Source of the DNA: Siphonodentalium dalli | Lineage: Eukaryota; Mollusca; Scaphopoda; Gadilida; Siphonodentaliidae | Direction of reading: 5' to 3' | DNA length: 64,000 nt | Assembly (NCBI GenBank): GCA_032622095.1 | Contig: CP136066.1 | Location: forward strand, 186,594,716-186,658,715 | In this document: positions 11,387 through 22,482 of the stretch, piece by piece | Position numbering within the stretch: position 1 is the stretch's first letter | How the letters are laid out: the number at the start of each line of letters is the position of its first letter | Notes under the pieces: model-generated | Told to the model about the DNA's origin: nothing | What the model saw: the letters and a program-made list of their open reading frames with translations, nothing else | Databases searched by the model: none | Program-made: the position numbers and the translations under genes

Positions 11387-11467
11387 TTCACTGAAGCGGC
11401 ATTTAAAAAAATGTTGTTGCTGGAATCTGATGATATGGGGACCATCGAATCGGATTGAGTACCTTTT
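11387..11467. mobile_element. Right end of the split AAAGGTACTC MITE
   Basis: ACTGAAGCGGCATTTAAAAA through GGACCATCGAATCGGATTGA and GTACCTTT matches the right end of the intact copy at 12630-13069. It closes the element opened at 4343, so everything between arrived by insertion. The central ~130 bp of the MITE is not recognisable. Confidence 0.7.
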
Positions 11468-12169
11468 ATTCCTTTACCGGAATTTGATCGTTCCACTTCC
11501 GAGTTTCATGTTCAATTTTGAAGAAACCGTAAAAGGTCAAGGACGCATTGAGAAGCTGCATTATTTTACGGTCTTGAAAATGATAAAAATATCGACTCCC
11601 AACAACTTGGAATATGGTTTATTGTGAATTAAGGCATAATTAACCATGTGCTTGCCATAGCTCTATCAAGAAAATAGGTTAAAGTCGATTTTATCATACA
11701 ATTTACCATCAAAATGCAGGGTTTTTACAGCAACTGGTGCCTCTATTTTTGAAGAAACATGCTGTTAGCAGAATCAATGTATATCTATCACCTGTAACGT
11801 CATGTCTATTATAATGATTCAACAAATCAAGGATGCCGGAAGCACCAAAGGGCAAGGGTGGCAAACCAGTCAGGATTTAACTTTCCGAGTACCCACTGGA
11901 CTCGCCTGCCCTGGTCCATGCCCCTGCATGCCCCCCTTCTCAGGCTTCCATGTAGTCTGACCAGACCTGGTAATATGGCTAAGGCGTAAGCCATGACACA
12001 AAGATCAAATGGATCTAGCTTCCATGCAACAAATGTCACTTATTTTTTTGCCATGTTCTACTCCCAAACCGGACCACAATATAATCACGTGATATTGATA
12101 AATGAATTGGAAATTGAAACGGTCGCTCTAAAGAAGTCTGCCGAAGACTGTTGGAAGTCCGACGTAGAC
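11468..12169. other. Non-coding, no recognised element
   Basis: No splice-supported exon, homology or clear terminal repeats. Short frames on both strands are treated as chance. Confidence 0.4.
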
Positions 12170-12530
12170 TAGCCTCACTTGGGCTGAAGGGGTCACTCTC
12201 ACCAAAAAAAGTGCTGAAGGGTACAGGATTTTCAAAATGTGCTGAAGGGTACACAGGGTTTGAAATGTCGTTCTAAAGGGCATTCAGTTTTCGTATCTGC
12301 CATGATTTATGTTAGAGAATAATTTGTTTACGTTCCAATGAATATTAAAATGTACTGACAACAAACTGCTAATGCCGAGTAATGGACGCCAAACTTTCAT
12401 AAACACAATTTAAATAATGGTGTTCGTACCGATCACAAATCCTGTGTACCCTTCATCAAATTTTCAAACCCTGTGTACCCTTCAGCACTTTTTTTGGTGA
12501 GAGTGACCCCTTCAGCCTCGATCACTAGGG
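12170..12530. mobile_element. Foldback MITE with ~90-bp arms
   Basis: The left arm (about 12180-12275: GGGCTGAAGGGGTCACTCTC, then two copies of TGCTGAAGGGTAC) is the inverse of the right arm (about 12435-12525: GTACCCTTCAGCACTTTTTT then GAGAGTGACCCCTTCAGCC). About 160 bp of unique loop. No coding. Confidence 0.75.
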
Positions 12531-12629
12531 GCTTAAAAAAATAAGAATTATGCTGGATTTCCAATATTTAGTCGTCGACATACCGGTACTCACTCTGCTT
12601 TCGTTTAGCCGCAGATGTTTATTTCTTGT

Positions 12630-13069
12630 AAAGGTACTCAATCTGATCAGATGCTCCTAAATTATTATTTCTTTGGCTTCGTGTGTAAAAAATATTTGAT
12701 TCGAGTCGAGGAACCCACCCATCAAAGCCCAGAGTGATCAGATCTCGATGTTTGAAATGTTTTTTAAAAAAATTCCCAGTAAACAGTCGACGAGAGGAAT
12801 TTCTCTGACCAAATTGCGGATGAAGATGGATACCGGTAACTCTAAAATCAAGTGTTTTTTTGTGTCATATATTTGACAACCGGCAACTTTTCGTTGACCA
12901 AAATGTTGATAAATAACAGGTTTTGGTCAATATTATACTAATGTTGACTGTGGTTAGCATTATATTTGGGCAATTAAACGATTCTGATAACTGAAGCGGC
13001 ATTTAAAAAAATGTTGTTGTTGTTGGAATTTGATGATATGGAGACCATCGAATCGGATTGAGTACCTTT
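12630..13069. mobile_element. AAAGGTACTC MITE, intact reference copy
   Basis: A 440-bp element with inverted ends: AAAGGTACTCAATCTGATC at left and GAATCGGATTGAGTACCTTT at right. Possible TA target duplication. Related copies: the split one at 4343-11467 and a diverged one at about 23302-23662. Non-autonomous. Confidence 0.8.
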
Positions 13070-13219
13070 ATTAACAAAGAACTAATTTTGTTTTACACCT
13101 ACGGGACTTCGTCGGTATTCGTCGGCCTTCGCCGGTCTTCCTTTAGTGAGACCCAACATTGGTGACGTCATTCCTGGCTACTGAAGAGACCCAGTCGAAG
13201 CCATCTTAGTCACAATAAT

Positions 13220-13752
13220 CAGGGATTTTTCTGTCTATTTTGGGAATGGGTCCGGGTCCCTTCAAATTGGGAAAGATGTGTCTTTACAGACCAAAATTGG
13301 GAATTTTCCATGTTTTAGAAAAATTCAATTAATCACTGTTACACACTAGTAAATAGTACTAATACCGTAATTTTCTGGTATAACGCGACTGTGTACACGT
13401 GTTTTATATAAATCAGCAATTTATTTAGAGGTATCCTCCTTCTTTCATAAATGCGCTGACTGGTAGAGGGGAGGTAATTCACATGTTAAGCTAATAGTTA
13501 GGTTGCCGCGTGTACATTAATACGATGCGGGCTCCTGATATCGATGATTTACTACGGTTTTTCAGCCGCTTATCGATCGACTGAGTGTACAAAACATCAG
13601 AAAAAATTGATAATTATTCAATAAACCTGATGGTATTATATACCTGCCTGCAATTGGGAATTTGGTGGTTAAAAATTGGGAATAAAGGTGCCTTTTTCCC
13701 ATTGGGAATGGGGCCGAATACCGGACCCTGAGGACACCTAAAAAAATCCCTG
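13220..13752. mobile_element. CAGGGATTTTT element (hAT-like ends)
   Basis: The left end CAGGGATTTTTCTGTC and right end AAAAAAATCCCTG are inverted, and both sides contain GGGAATGGG / CCCATTGGGAATG words. The CAGGG terminus resembles hAT elements, but the flanks do not show a clean 8-bp duplication. 533 bp, no transposase. Confidence 0.65.
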
Positions 13753-14246
13753 ATAATGGTCAAAATATACTATCTAAAATGACAGATAATTCGAGAAGAG
13801 GGCTCCCTGCAACAATTTTGACAGAGGAATCGTATTTCTCATAATTAGAAGCACATGTTGGAGTATAAAAATTAAAATAGTGGTAAAGTATAATATTTGA
13901 AAAGTTTTGAAACACTTTGAAAACTCTTGGGTCGATCTCAGTAAATTTCCAAACTTTTGGATTCATACCTTTTCTTTCCGATAGAGAATAGATGTATTTA
14001 AATCTTTATTTATTAAGATCTCAGTCACTGTCTAGAAGGCCTGTGCCCTTGTGTAAGTTGTGAGTCATCTCCTAGAAGAGCACAAGAACACCATACAATA
14101 CGTTCAGAACTATGAACGAACCTTAACTTACGGTAGAATCAGTGGCAGTGGGGCATTCTGGTGTGCTCCCATGTCATTTCATGGATACTCATGGATAGAA
14201 GTTATGAGAATTGAGATGACCAAATCAGTTACAAGTTGGTAGTAGT
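13753..14246. other. Non-coding, no recognised element
   Basis: Low GC. Open frames at 13760-13966 (-) and 14060-14242 (+) have no homology that I recognise and no splice context. Confidence 0.4.
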
Positions 14247-14254
14247 ATTATCGT

Positions 14255-15549
14255 CAGGGTTGCCAAAGTACCGACGGTACCACAACTTTCGGTACTGGTT
14301 CCGTACTGATGTTCAGTACCGCAAACCAGGTCAGTATTCGGTACTCATTGAGTTGAGTGGACTTTTATACTGCAAATAACTTTGGTTTCGTGGGGTTCCA
14401 TCATCAATTATTCGTTAACTTAAGTTCGAGCTTTAGTCAAACAACGGAAATAAAAATCGCAACGACATTTACGATTAAAGACATGTAATGTACTTGTTCG
14501 GGTGCGTAAAACTGATAAGTTAGTATTCAGGCACTATGCCAACTGGAGGACTGTAACATTCTATTAACATCGCCGAAATCCGAAGGTAAACGACCCTACC
14601 ACTCCATAGAAAACATCGTCTGAACTACGCTCAATTGTAAATATTTACTACTCGATTCGGGACGCATCTATCTGAGATAAACTAATGAAAACGATTTCCC
14701 CATCGAGAGTCACTGCAATTAATTAATATATAAGAATGACGGTGTGTGTTGTCAATATGGATATAAATTTGTAAAAATAACAACTTTGAACAAGATTATT
14801 CTCTATTTATATTCGATCACCCTGCTGGAGTGTTTCACATCACTTTAAGGTTTTCGGTTTTCGGCAAGTCGCAAAGGGAGGATTTAAAAAAAGAAAGAAT
14901 ACAGAGTGGAGCAAATGTAGACATGTATGTTTGACTACTGGGCCGGCTAACATTGTAGGCTTGTATGGATACACGTACACCATATTATTTGTGTGGTAAT
15001 TAATTAGAGAACTCACTAATCGGCCATATTACTCGCATGTTGTAATTTTCATGAATGATGTCACCCAATGAAACCAAAGTCGTTTCCAGTAAGCCTAGTT
15101 GTAGTTGGCTAGTTCGAACATTTGGAATAGATTTTGAGAGAAAATAGTCAAATACACTCTGTGTCTGTGACATTAACTTTATATCACAATAAAAGTTAAA
15201 ACAAGGGAAAATAAAACTGAATAGATGTCACTCATGTGATCATAAGAATCATTACGTCATAATACGTCTGGTAACTCTGCCCTGGTTGCCCATGCCTCCA
15301 TGTCACGACCCACAACTTGGCATACTGTGCCTTTGATGTTTGAATGTGCTGGCGATATCACGTTAACCCATTGCTGTTGTGTTTGGCGTTATGTTGAGCT
15401 ACTTAATTAACCCTTTATATTCGTTAAGAGGTATATTAATAGAAATCAACAATCAGTACCGAGAACCGTCGGTACTCGACATCAGAACCGGTATCGATTT
15501 AATTCCTGATTGGTTCCGGTACCGGTACCAGTATCTATTGGCAACCCTG
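14255..15549. mobile_element. Non-autonomous hAT-like element with 8-bp target duplication
   Basis: Ends CAGGGTTGCCAAAGTACC and TATTGGCAACCCTG are inverted. The flanks ATTATCGT (14247-14254) and ATTATCGT (15550-15557) are identical, an 8-bp target duplication typical of hAT transposons. Subterminal regions are rich in GGTACC/CGGTACT words. 1295 bp, with no transposase frame, so mobility would depend on another element. An internal block (about 14480-14850) recurs inverted at about 23832-24180. Confidence 0.88.
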
Positions 15550-15960
15550 ATTATCGTACGCACCCCTCTAGTGTTGAAACAATTTGTTTATTAGTCAACA
15601 TCGATGAATTGTTTACCAAAAGTCGACACAAGAATCCAAAGTCGAGTTACATTAAATTGAGCATACACTATGTTCTAAGGGAACAATAGTACAATACAAT
15701 ATACCAACAATGTCAAGGAAAGTGTTAAAAGTTGAAACAAAAGCCGTGCTATTTAGTAGAATTACCTACACAAGCACCAGTTATGAAATCGACAATGAAA
15801 GCTAACAAATAAGCATAGTTGCGCGATGGTCGATAAAAGTTAACGGTATCTGCAGCCGCGCTTTGAATCCTTTGATGTTCTTTCAAGTTGCGTCGCGTCA
15901 CATCAGTTTAATTGAATAGAATAATTATACCAATACGTTTGTGTATTCTCTGTCACTATG
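15550..15960. other. Non-coding spacer between two DNA elements
   Basis: No gene or repeat recognised beyond the flanking target duplications. Confidence 0.4.
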
Positions 15961-16410
15961 TATGGGAGGCCAAATTCGCACAAATAATTGTGCTTAAGTG
16001 CAAATAATATAATTACGCTTAAGCACAAATAAGCTATTTATGCTTAAGCCCAATTGTTTGCGCTTAAGCACAATTATTTGCGCTTAAGTAACAGTAAGGA
16101 AATTAAAAACCATTACCTAACACATTGACAGAGTCCACCACACATTAGAAGTTTAAACAAGGGGAAGCCTATTTTATTTTTGAGGGAAGATCTATATTGA
16201 TGAGGAATGAAAAGTACATATTTGAGCCTAGGCACAAATATTTGAGCTAAAGCACAAATAAATGCACTTAAGCAAAAATATTTGCACTTAAGCTAAAATA
16301 ATCATGCTTAAGCAAAAATATTTGTGCTTAATCACAATGTTTTTATGCTTAAGTGTCAATAATTGTGCTTAAGCGCAAATAATTATTAAAAGTGAATTTG
16401 AGCTCCCATA
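15961..16410. mobile_element. MITE filled with CTTAAG palindrome repeats
   Basis: Ends TATGGGAG and CTCCCATA are inverted, and ACTATG flanks both sides (15955-15960 and 16411-16416). The interior holds two runs (about 15977-16090 and 16225-16390) of degenerate 16-18 bp units of the form GCACAAATAATTNNGCTTAAG, each centred on CTTAAG and readable on either strand. Between them is about 130 bp of unrelated sequence. No coding. Confidence 0.78.
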
Positions 16411-16679
16411 ACTATGTGTGTAATTAATTTAGAATGAGTATGGACTAATGTGTCCGGATATGGTATGACGAATGTGTTATAATACAACGCTAAATGATAA
16501 ACCTATACACAATGAAACCCAAGCCAACTTAGCCAAGACACTCATTATTAATTAGCTGGATGGATACAAATTTAATAGCACTGGCCACTGGTTTGTAGCA
16601 CCGGTTTCCATCTGGAAGTTTTCCATGGGGGTTGTCGATTAGTTGACTTGGAATTGATTTTTGACTGTTGATTAGTTGA

Positions 16680-16905
16680 CTATAGGGAAGTCGGTAGCCG
16701 AGAGGTAACATACTGGTCTCTCGTGCTAGGAGACCGGGGATCGCAACCTGGTCAGGGTATTCTGACAAAAATCAGAACTCTATCAGATACCAAGTTTGTC
16801 AGGCTGAAAAGTCTTATTCGAGATCACTGGATCGGACGTGGACATTAATGGCTGACCCTTGTACACGCCTCAGTGTGAACATGTTAAAGAGTGCTACTAG
16901 AGTCA
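16680..16905 (+). mobile_element. tRNA-derived SINE candidate
   Basis: A tRNA-like head reads GGTAGCCGAGAGGTAAC (A-box-like) and, about 35 bases on, GGGGATCGCAACCTGG (B-box-like), with a possible anticodon arm GGTCTC...GAGACC between them. The B box lacks the canonical GGTTCGA core, so this is not called a functional tRNA. The following 130 bases would be the SINE body. The 3' boundary is uncertain. Confidence 0.5.
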
Positions 16906-18757
16906 CCACAGGGTTATAAAGTTACTCGGCCATGGTAGCACCTGGACCAGTGCATCAAAAACCGAAAGGTTCCTGCACTGCAACACAGACAGACTACGAA
17001 AAACCCTAGTTGTTTCAACACTAAATCCCTCTCCCTCATTCAAAATACATACCATGATTAGAATCAAACATAGGCTGTGCAAAATTATCAAATTGGCATT
17101 GTACAGATGCCCCATATCTGAACCATCTAAAAAGGCGATGAAAACAAAGGGGGAAAACAATGTCAAGGGTGAATTTGGTGAAAATGCATGACTGTAACCC
17201 CTCTGAGGGCACTAAATGATCAACATAAAACATTCGTTCTGTTCACCATTTATAATCTCTTTTTTGCAATGATTACACAAAAAATTGTTTGACAATTTTA
17301 ATTGGTTCTCTAGACTTTTTATAAACAATCTATACATTAAAAATAGTTGAATTTAAACTAATTTCTTGTTGAATTTAGATGAAAAGAGAAGATTTATTTG
17401 ATGGTAAACCTACCTTATAGATAGAATAGAATAAAGTGTATAGCATGGCAGTTGATAGAGTAATGATAGAATGTTCTGATATTTTTTTACCGCAAAATCA
17501 CAAGACACGCCTTAAACCACACCAATTTGCTAACTGATTCCCATTGGTCACTGTTGCAACCCTTTGCCATCTTAAGACAGGTGTCACACCTCTCTTTGCC
17601 TTCATCTTTGCCAAGGTGTCACACTGCCTAAATGAAAAATCCTCTAATCCTTCCGTTTTGTTCAAATAAATGTTATTTACACAAAAACAACCATTAAAAA
17701 TAAAATTGAAGGGAAGAGTAACTTAAATTTATCGCTGGCTTTGGAAAATTAATAAGATAATTAATAACAGAAAACTTCTACCGCCGTCCTATAATAATTT
17801 CCAAAGCTAAGTCAAATTGTACTCGAGTCACTGGTTGTACTATACTATAAGTAAACTCAACCATGTTTATAACAGCTGGTGTTTCTGGATAAAGTTAACT
17901 CATACATCGAGTCATCTTGTACCCTAAGCGACAATTTCCGAAACTAATTCAATAAATGAATGAAATGGATGGGAATATTGGTCTGCAGCATAAATAAAAG
18001 CGGAGGTTAGGAGTTGACTCGGCTGGAGGTTACGAGTTTACTCATAGTAGGGTATGAGTTGACTGTTTTCGGAGGGTACAAGCTGGTCCGGGTACGCAAA
18101 TGTCCCCGATAGCTCATTGAATGTTATACTATTACACTGTGTATATAATTGTATATATCATATGAATGAGTTATGAATAAATAATCATAGTCATAGTCAT
18201 AGTCCCATTGGTGTATTCAGTTTTATTTTCTTTCCATTCAATTTCCAATAAGCAAATTAAATATTAATTAATTCAAGTTTAACTGCCAATATGTATTCAA
18301 TAATAAAATCACAGCAATGCCGAATTCATGAAATTGCCATTATTCATCAGCCATTGGTGATGGCGTTATTGTAGTCATACACAATATAATATTGTATCAT
18401 TATAGTGTAAACTAGCGTTATTGCTGCTGAATTGGTCATTGTCACATGGTTTCGTGTAGTTAATGCCATGAATCTCCAGCTTATACCCGTAGAGGTCATA
18501 TTCCACCAGGGCAAAACCTGGAAACTTTTTGATGTTCTGACCCGTTCTGACCCGTTCTGACAGGAAACTTTATAACACTGACCCAACAAGGTCGGGAATA
18601 TGTTTCTTTGTTGATACTTGTTCCTAAAAAATCTACTTCACTTTAGGGGGTGGTCCAGCTCGAGATTGTGCTTTTTATGACTTTTGTGAGCCAATATTGC
18701 AATAAACATTGAATTAAGGATCAGGGGAACTCAACCAGGTCAGGGAAATCCTGGAAT
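16906..18757. other. Non-coding, AT-rich, with a (CATAGT)n-like tail
   Basis: No gene recognised. A short CATAGT repeat at about 18186-18205, preceded by GAATAAATAAT, looks like the 3' tail of a decayed LINE or SINE. TGACCCGTTCTG is duplicated at about 18539. Confidence 0.45.
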
Positions 18758-18993
18758 CAAGGTATTAAACCTTGAATTAAGTGCAAAACCTCCATTGAGT
18801 TTGTTCGAGATCATGTGACCACTGGTCAAAATACTCACCCATGGCATATAGGGGAAGTACTCTAAACCAACAATGATATTAATATAATGGGGAGTATTAT
18901 AATTTACACTATACATGGGAGTCCATGTAAACTGATCACATGATCTTAAGAACCTCAATCAAGGTTTTGTAATTAATTCTAGGTTTAATACCT
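18758..18993. mobile_element. Small inverted-repeat MITE
   Basis: The left arm AAGGTATTAAACCTTGAATT with GCAAAACCTCCATTGAG is inverted at the right as CTCAATCAAGGTTTTG and AGGTTTAATACCT. An inner pair (GATCATGTGACC and GATCACATGATC) extends the pairing. About 236 bp, no coding. Confidence 0.7.
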
Positions 18994-19034
18994 CTGGGGA
19001 CCTCATTCTGCTTAGACCTCAACTGCCATGGGTA

Positions 19035-19999
19035 TTCTATGATCAGAAGTTCCCCAATTGAAGTTGGCGATGTTCACCCATTAGTCACCTCGATTATGCA
19101 TTTTATCTTCTGTAAATTAAGGGATATAGAATCTATATTTATTGCAAAAAACTAAAAACTATGTTAATTTGAGACTATAGGTACTTCCAGAAGATGAAAC
19201 CTAAGCAGAATGAGGTCCCAGAGGGTGTATTTTGTTATGCTAGCCCACCATGTGGGGTAGTGTCACTAAATCCACCCTCTGGGGACCTCATTCTGCAAAT
19301 GGCAGATAACTATTTGCTTGCTTGGTAATTGGTGATCAAGTTCATTATAGAGTAGAAAAGTGTATGGTATATTGTCTGTCAACCATCACCTGTCAGTGTC
19401 GAAGGTACACATAGACTCACAATAATTGGATAGTGGGGGACTTTGGGGGGCGTCTCACAAACATTTGGAAATTTCATGTCCAATACAATGTTAGTTGGAA
19501 ATTAAAAAAAAAAAACAGGTTAAAATTGTATGATTTTCAACCAGTATTTAGTATAATAATCAGGGTTGGGGTAATCGTAATCAGTAATCGTAATCAAAGT
19601 AATCGATTACAAAATTCTAGGATCAGAAGTTTCCCAGTTGAAGTTGGCGATGTTCACCCATTAGTCACCTCGATTATGCATTTTATCTTCTGTAAATTAA
19701 GGGATATAGAATCTATATTTATTGCAAAAAACTAAAAACTATGTTAATTTGAGACTATAGATACTTCCAGAAGATGAAACCTAAGCAGAATGAGGTCCCA
19801 GAGGGTGTATTTTGTGATGCTAGCCCACCATGTGGGGTAGTGTCACTAAATCCACCCTCTGGGGACCTCATTCTGCAAATGACAGATAACTATTTGCTTG
19901 CTTGGTAATTGGTGATCAAGTTCATTATAGAGTAGAAAAGTGTATGGTATATTGTCTGTCAACCATCACCTGTCAGTGTCGAAGGTACACATAGACTCA
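19035..19999 (+). repeat. Direct duplication A-B-A' containing the GCAGAATGAGGTCC family
   Basis: Block A (about 19035-19410) recurs almost unchanged as A' (about 19619-19999). Both contain the inverted pair GCAGAATGAGGTCCC ... GGGGACCTCATTCTGC around TAGCCCACCATGTGGGGTAG. Block B between them (about 19410-19617) recurs at about 21119-21310. The near-identity points to a recent duplication. Confidence 0.8.
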
Positions 20000-21118
20000 T
20001 GTGGTAGAGCACAGGGGTGGGTCTTAAGTGAACCATCAGTCGCTATATCACAAACATTTATGGGCTCTGAGTCTAAACATCTGGCAGGGTCTATGAAAAC
20101 ACTAAGCCTACCTTAAAAGTCTTCATCATGCATTTAATTGAATAATCAAGCAATACCGAACGGAACACATCCAACAAGCATCACAACATGGATGACATCA
20201 CAACACATCTTTATAAACAGCTTGACAGCAACATCACAACATCACATCGAGCATCAAACATCAGACATCAAATCGAGAAAAAGGACCCTGGTGAACAAAT
20301 ACATATGTTGTAGTTGCTGCAGAATAAATATCCAGTATGGATATTAATAAATATATGAAATGTGATTGTGTCAATAAACCAACTTCCCTATTGTCGATAT
20401 AAACAACTATTTTGACACAATCCTAACTGTGACGAACAGTTAGAAATAAAACCTACATGCTAGTATAAAAGGGTGATTATGGACGCAGTGTGCGATTTCC
20501 AACTTCACTAAACTATTGGGCAAATATATTTATGCAAATGTGACAACACTAAAGTTTCAAAACCGAAGACAATATTATTAAAATACAAGCTATAATAACG
20601 GGTGAAAACATAACAAATATTACATACCATCCTTTGGAAAGCATAGGTCAGATGTCATAACGTAGTATTACTTCTTAAACTTATTAACATTCTTCGAGCA
20701 TGAAGAAATTAGGATAACACTGAGAGTGTTATACGATATTGCGATGCGTACACCTTGGTGACGAAATACGGACTGAGAAAGCGCGGTAAATAAGCTTACC
20801 TGTGATTGGCTAAAACACCTTAGTTAGATCTAATACTGGGCGCTGAACTAGACAGAGGAAGTCTTAAGCGGGTAAGAGATTGGGCGTAGATAGAGATAGT
20901 AAATAGCAAAATACAGATCAGCAATGAGACATAGGAAACGGGGAATGTACAGAACGGAATAGCGCGAAATGGAATGAACCAAGTACGCGCAATGAAATGA
21001 TTACAATGCGGCTATAAAATGTATATTAGTGAGTTAGGTTTAATAACTTAGTTAGTATACATGTGTAGCATGTAATAAAGGAATATACTGATTTGGTATA
21101 TAAAATAGCACGATCACA
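20000..21118. other. Non-coding; possible solo LTR at ~20358-21117
   Basis: The stretch from TGTGATTGTGTCAATAAACC (about 20358) to AGCACGATCACA (about 21117) has TG..CA ends, a TATAAAAG word at about 20464 and AATAAAGG at about 21075, as in an LTR. No second copy or target duplication is visible here, so this is a suggestion only. The rest is non-coding. Confidence 0.3.
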
Positions 21119-21737
21119 CTCACAATAATTGGACTTTGGGGGGCGTCTCACAAACATTTGGAAATTTCATGTCCAATACAATGTTAGTTGGAAATTTAAA
21201 AAAAACAGGTTAAAATTGTATGATTTTCAACCAGTATTTAGTATAATAATCAGGGTTGGGGTAATCGTAATCAGTAATCGTAATCAAAGTAATCAATTAC
21301 AAAATTTGAAGTAATCATCTGTAATCAGTAATCATGACATTTCTTGATTACAGGTAATCGTAAGCGATTACTTTCAAATGTACCTGTAATCATGATTACA
21401 TTTTGATTACTTTTTGATTACTTTTACTAAAATATCCATCTAGATGGCTATTGGATACTCATAGTCTCATACTGTGGTACTGTGGAGTGTGCAAAGATAC
21501 AAACAACATATTAGAAAGTTAGTACAATTTTGTCATGTGTTGATCCTATGCGATCAAAATGGTTGAAAACTAACAATTGTAATCAGATGTAATCAAAAAG
21601 TAATCGATTATATTTACTAAAGTAATTGTAATCATAATCGATTACATTGGAATCAAATGTAATCAGTAATCATAATCGTAATCATGTAAATAAAAAGTAA
21701 TCGTAATCATTACATTGGCATGTAATCGCCCCAACCT
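21119..21737 (+). repeat. TAATCGTAATCA-rich element with CAGGGTTGGGG / CCCCAACC ends
   Basis: After block B' (21119-21250) comes CAGGGTTGGGGTAATCGTAA at about 21251, ending in ATGTAATCGCCCCAACCTTG at about 21737. The interior is almost entirely degenerate GTAATCANNTAATC words on either strand. The inverted CAGGGTTGGGG-type ends suggest a hAT-like non-autonomous element. A truncated copy of the left end lies at about 19560-19617. Confidence 0.6.
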
Positions 21738-21993
21738 TGTAGTATATTTAGGTGAAGGTTGGGGTTCACTTGGAAATTCTATGTTGGCCCATTGTTGGGG
21801 ACCCCTCCCACTAAATGGAGACCCTTTGGCCACATCCCTGAGTGTCCAGATCAGCATGTATTCAAAACGATAGGATAATATGTGTTATTTCACCCAATCC
21901 AGGATATCCCAGCATAAACAAAATATGTATTTTATAATATTTCTATTTTATTTTCAGCTCCTGATTCATGCTGTATCGTAATCACTACAGATC

Positions 21994-22482
21994 ATGATTA
22001 ATCTTTGCCAGAAATGTAGTCATAACATTGCTGTGGCAGCGAAATTGTCACAAAGACACCTACTACAAGTGAAAAATAAAGTCTTGAAGGTTCCCGTAGC
22101 AACAAAATTAACAATACATGAGCGATATGCAGGCGAGAGACAGAGCTTGACACTTAGAGAGCGGTTAGAGCATGGACGGAAACATGCTATTCCAGAATAT
22201 ACGAAACTCTTACAGGAGATGAAAGAGAAAGTAATCTGTGATCAAAATCTTAACCTTGAGCATGGAGACTTCGAATATTTTTGGAAAAGTGATGGACCTG
22301 ATAGTATAGAAAATTTAAGAGTCACTACTGATAAAGACAATGATCAAGGGTTTAGCACAGCGGAGGTAGTTATGAGTAAGCAGAACAAGGCATTATTTCG
22401 TGGACATTTGACATCACAACTCCCTGAAGATGGAGTTACTCGCAGATCTGGCTTCGTTAATCTGAAGTGGCCAGATAATTAT
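21994..22482 (+). CDS. NDUFAF1: NDUFAF1 coding exon 1
   Basis: The acceptor TTTTCAG ends at 21957, and the first in-frame ATG is 36 bases further on. The exon holds 163 codons to ...WPDNY and ends at the donor GTAAGT (22483). It contains the presequence and the start of the CIA30 domain. Confidence 0.92.

Noticed and set aside
11169-11627. 152-codon + strand frame as an independent gene
   Set aside because: Its start is the 3' part of LINE 1, followed by a CT microsatellite and the MITE right end.
16681-16747. tRNA gene
   Set aside because: Box-like words exist, but the B box is not canonical and a clean cloverleaf cannot be closed. Better explained as a SINE head.
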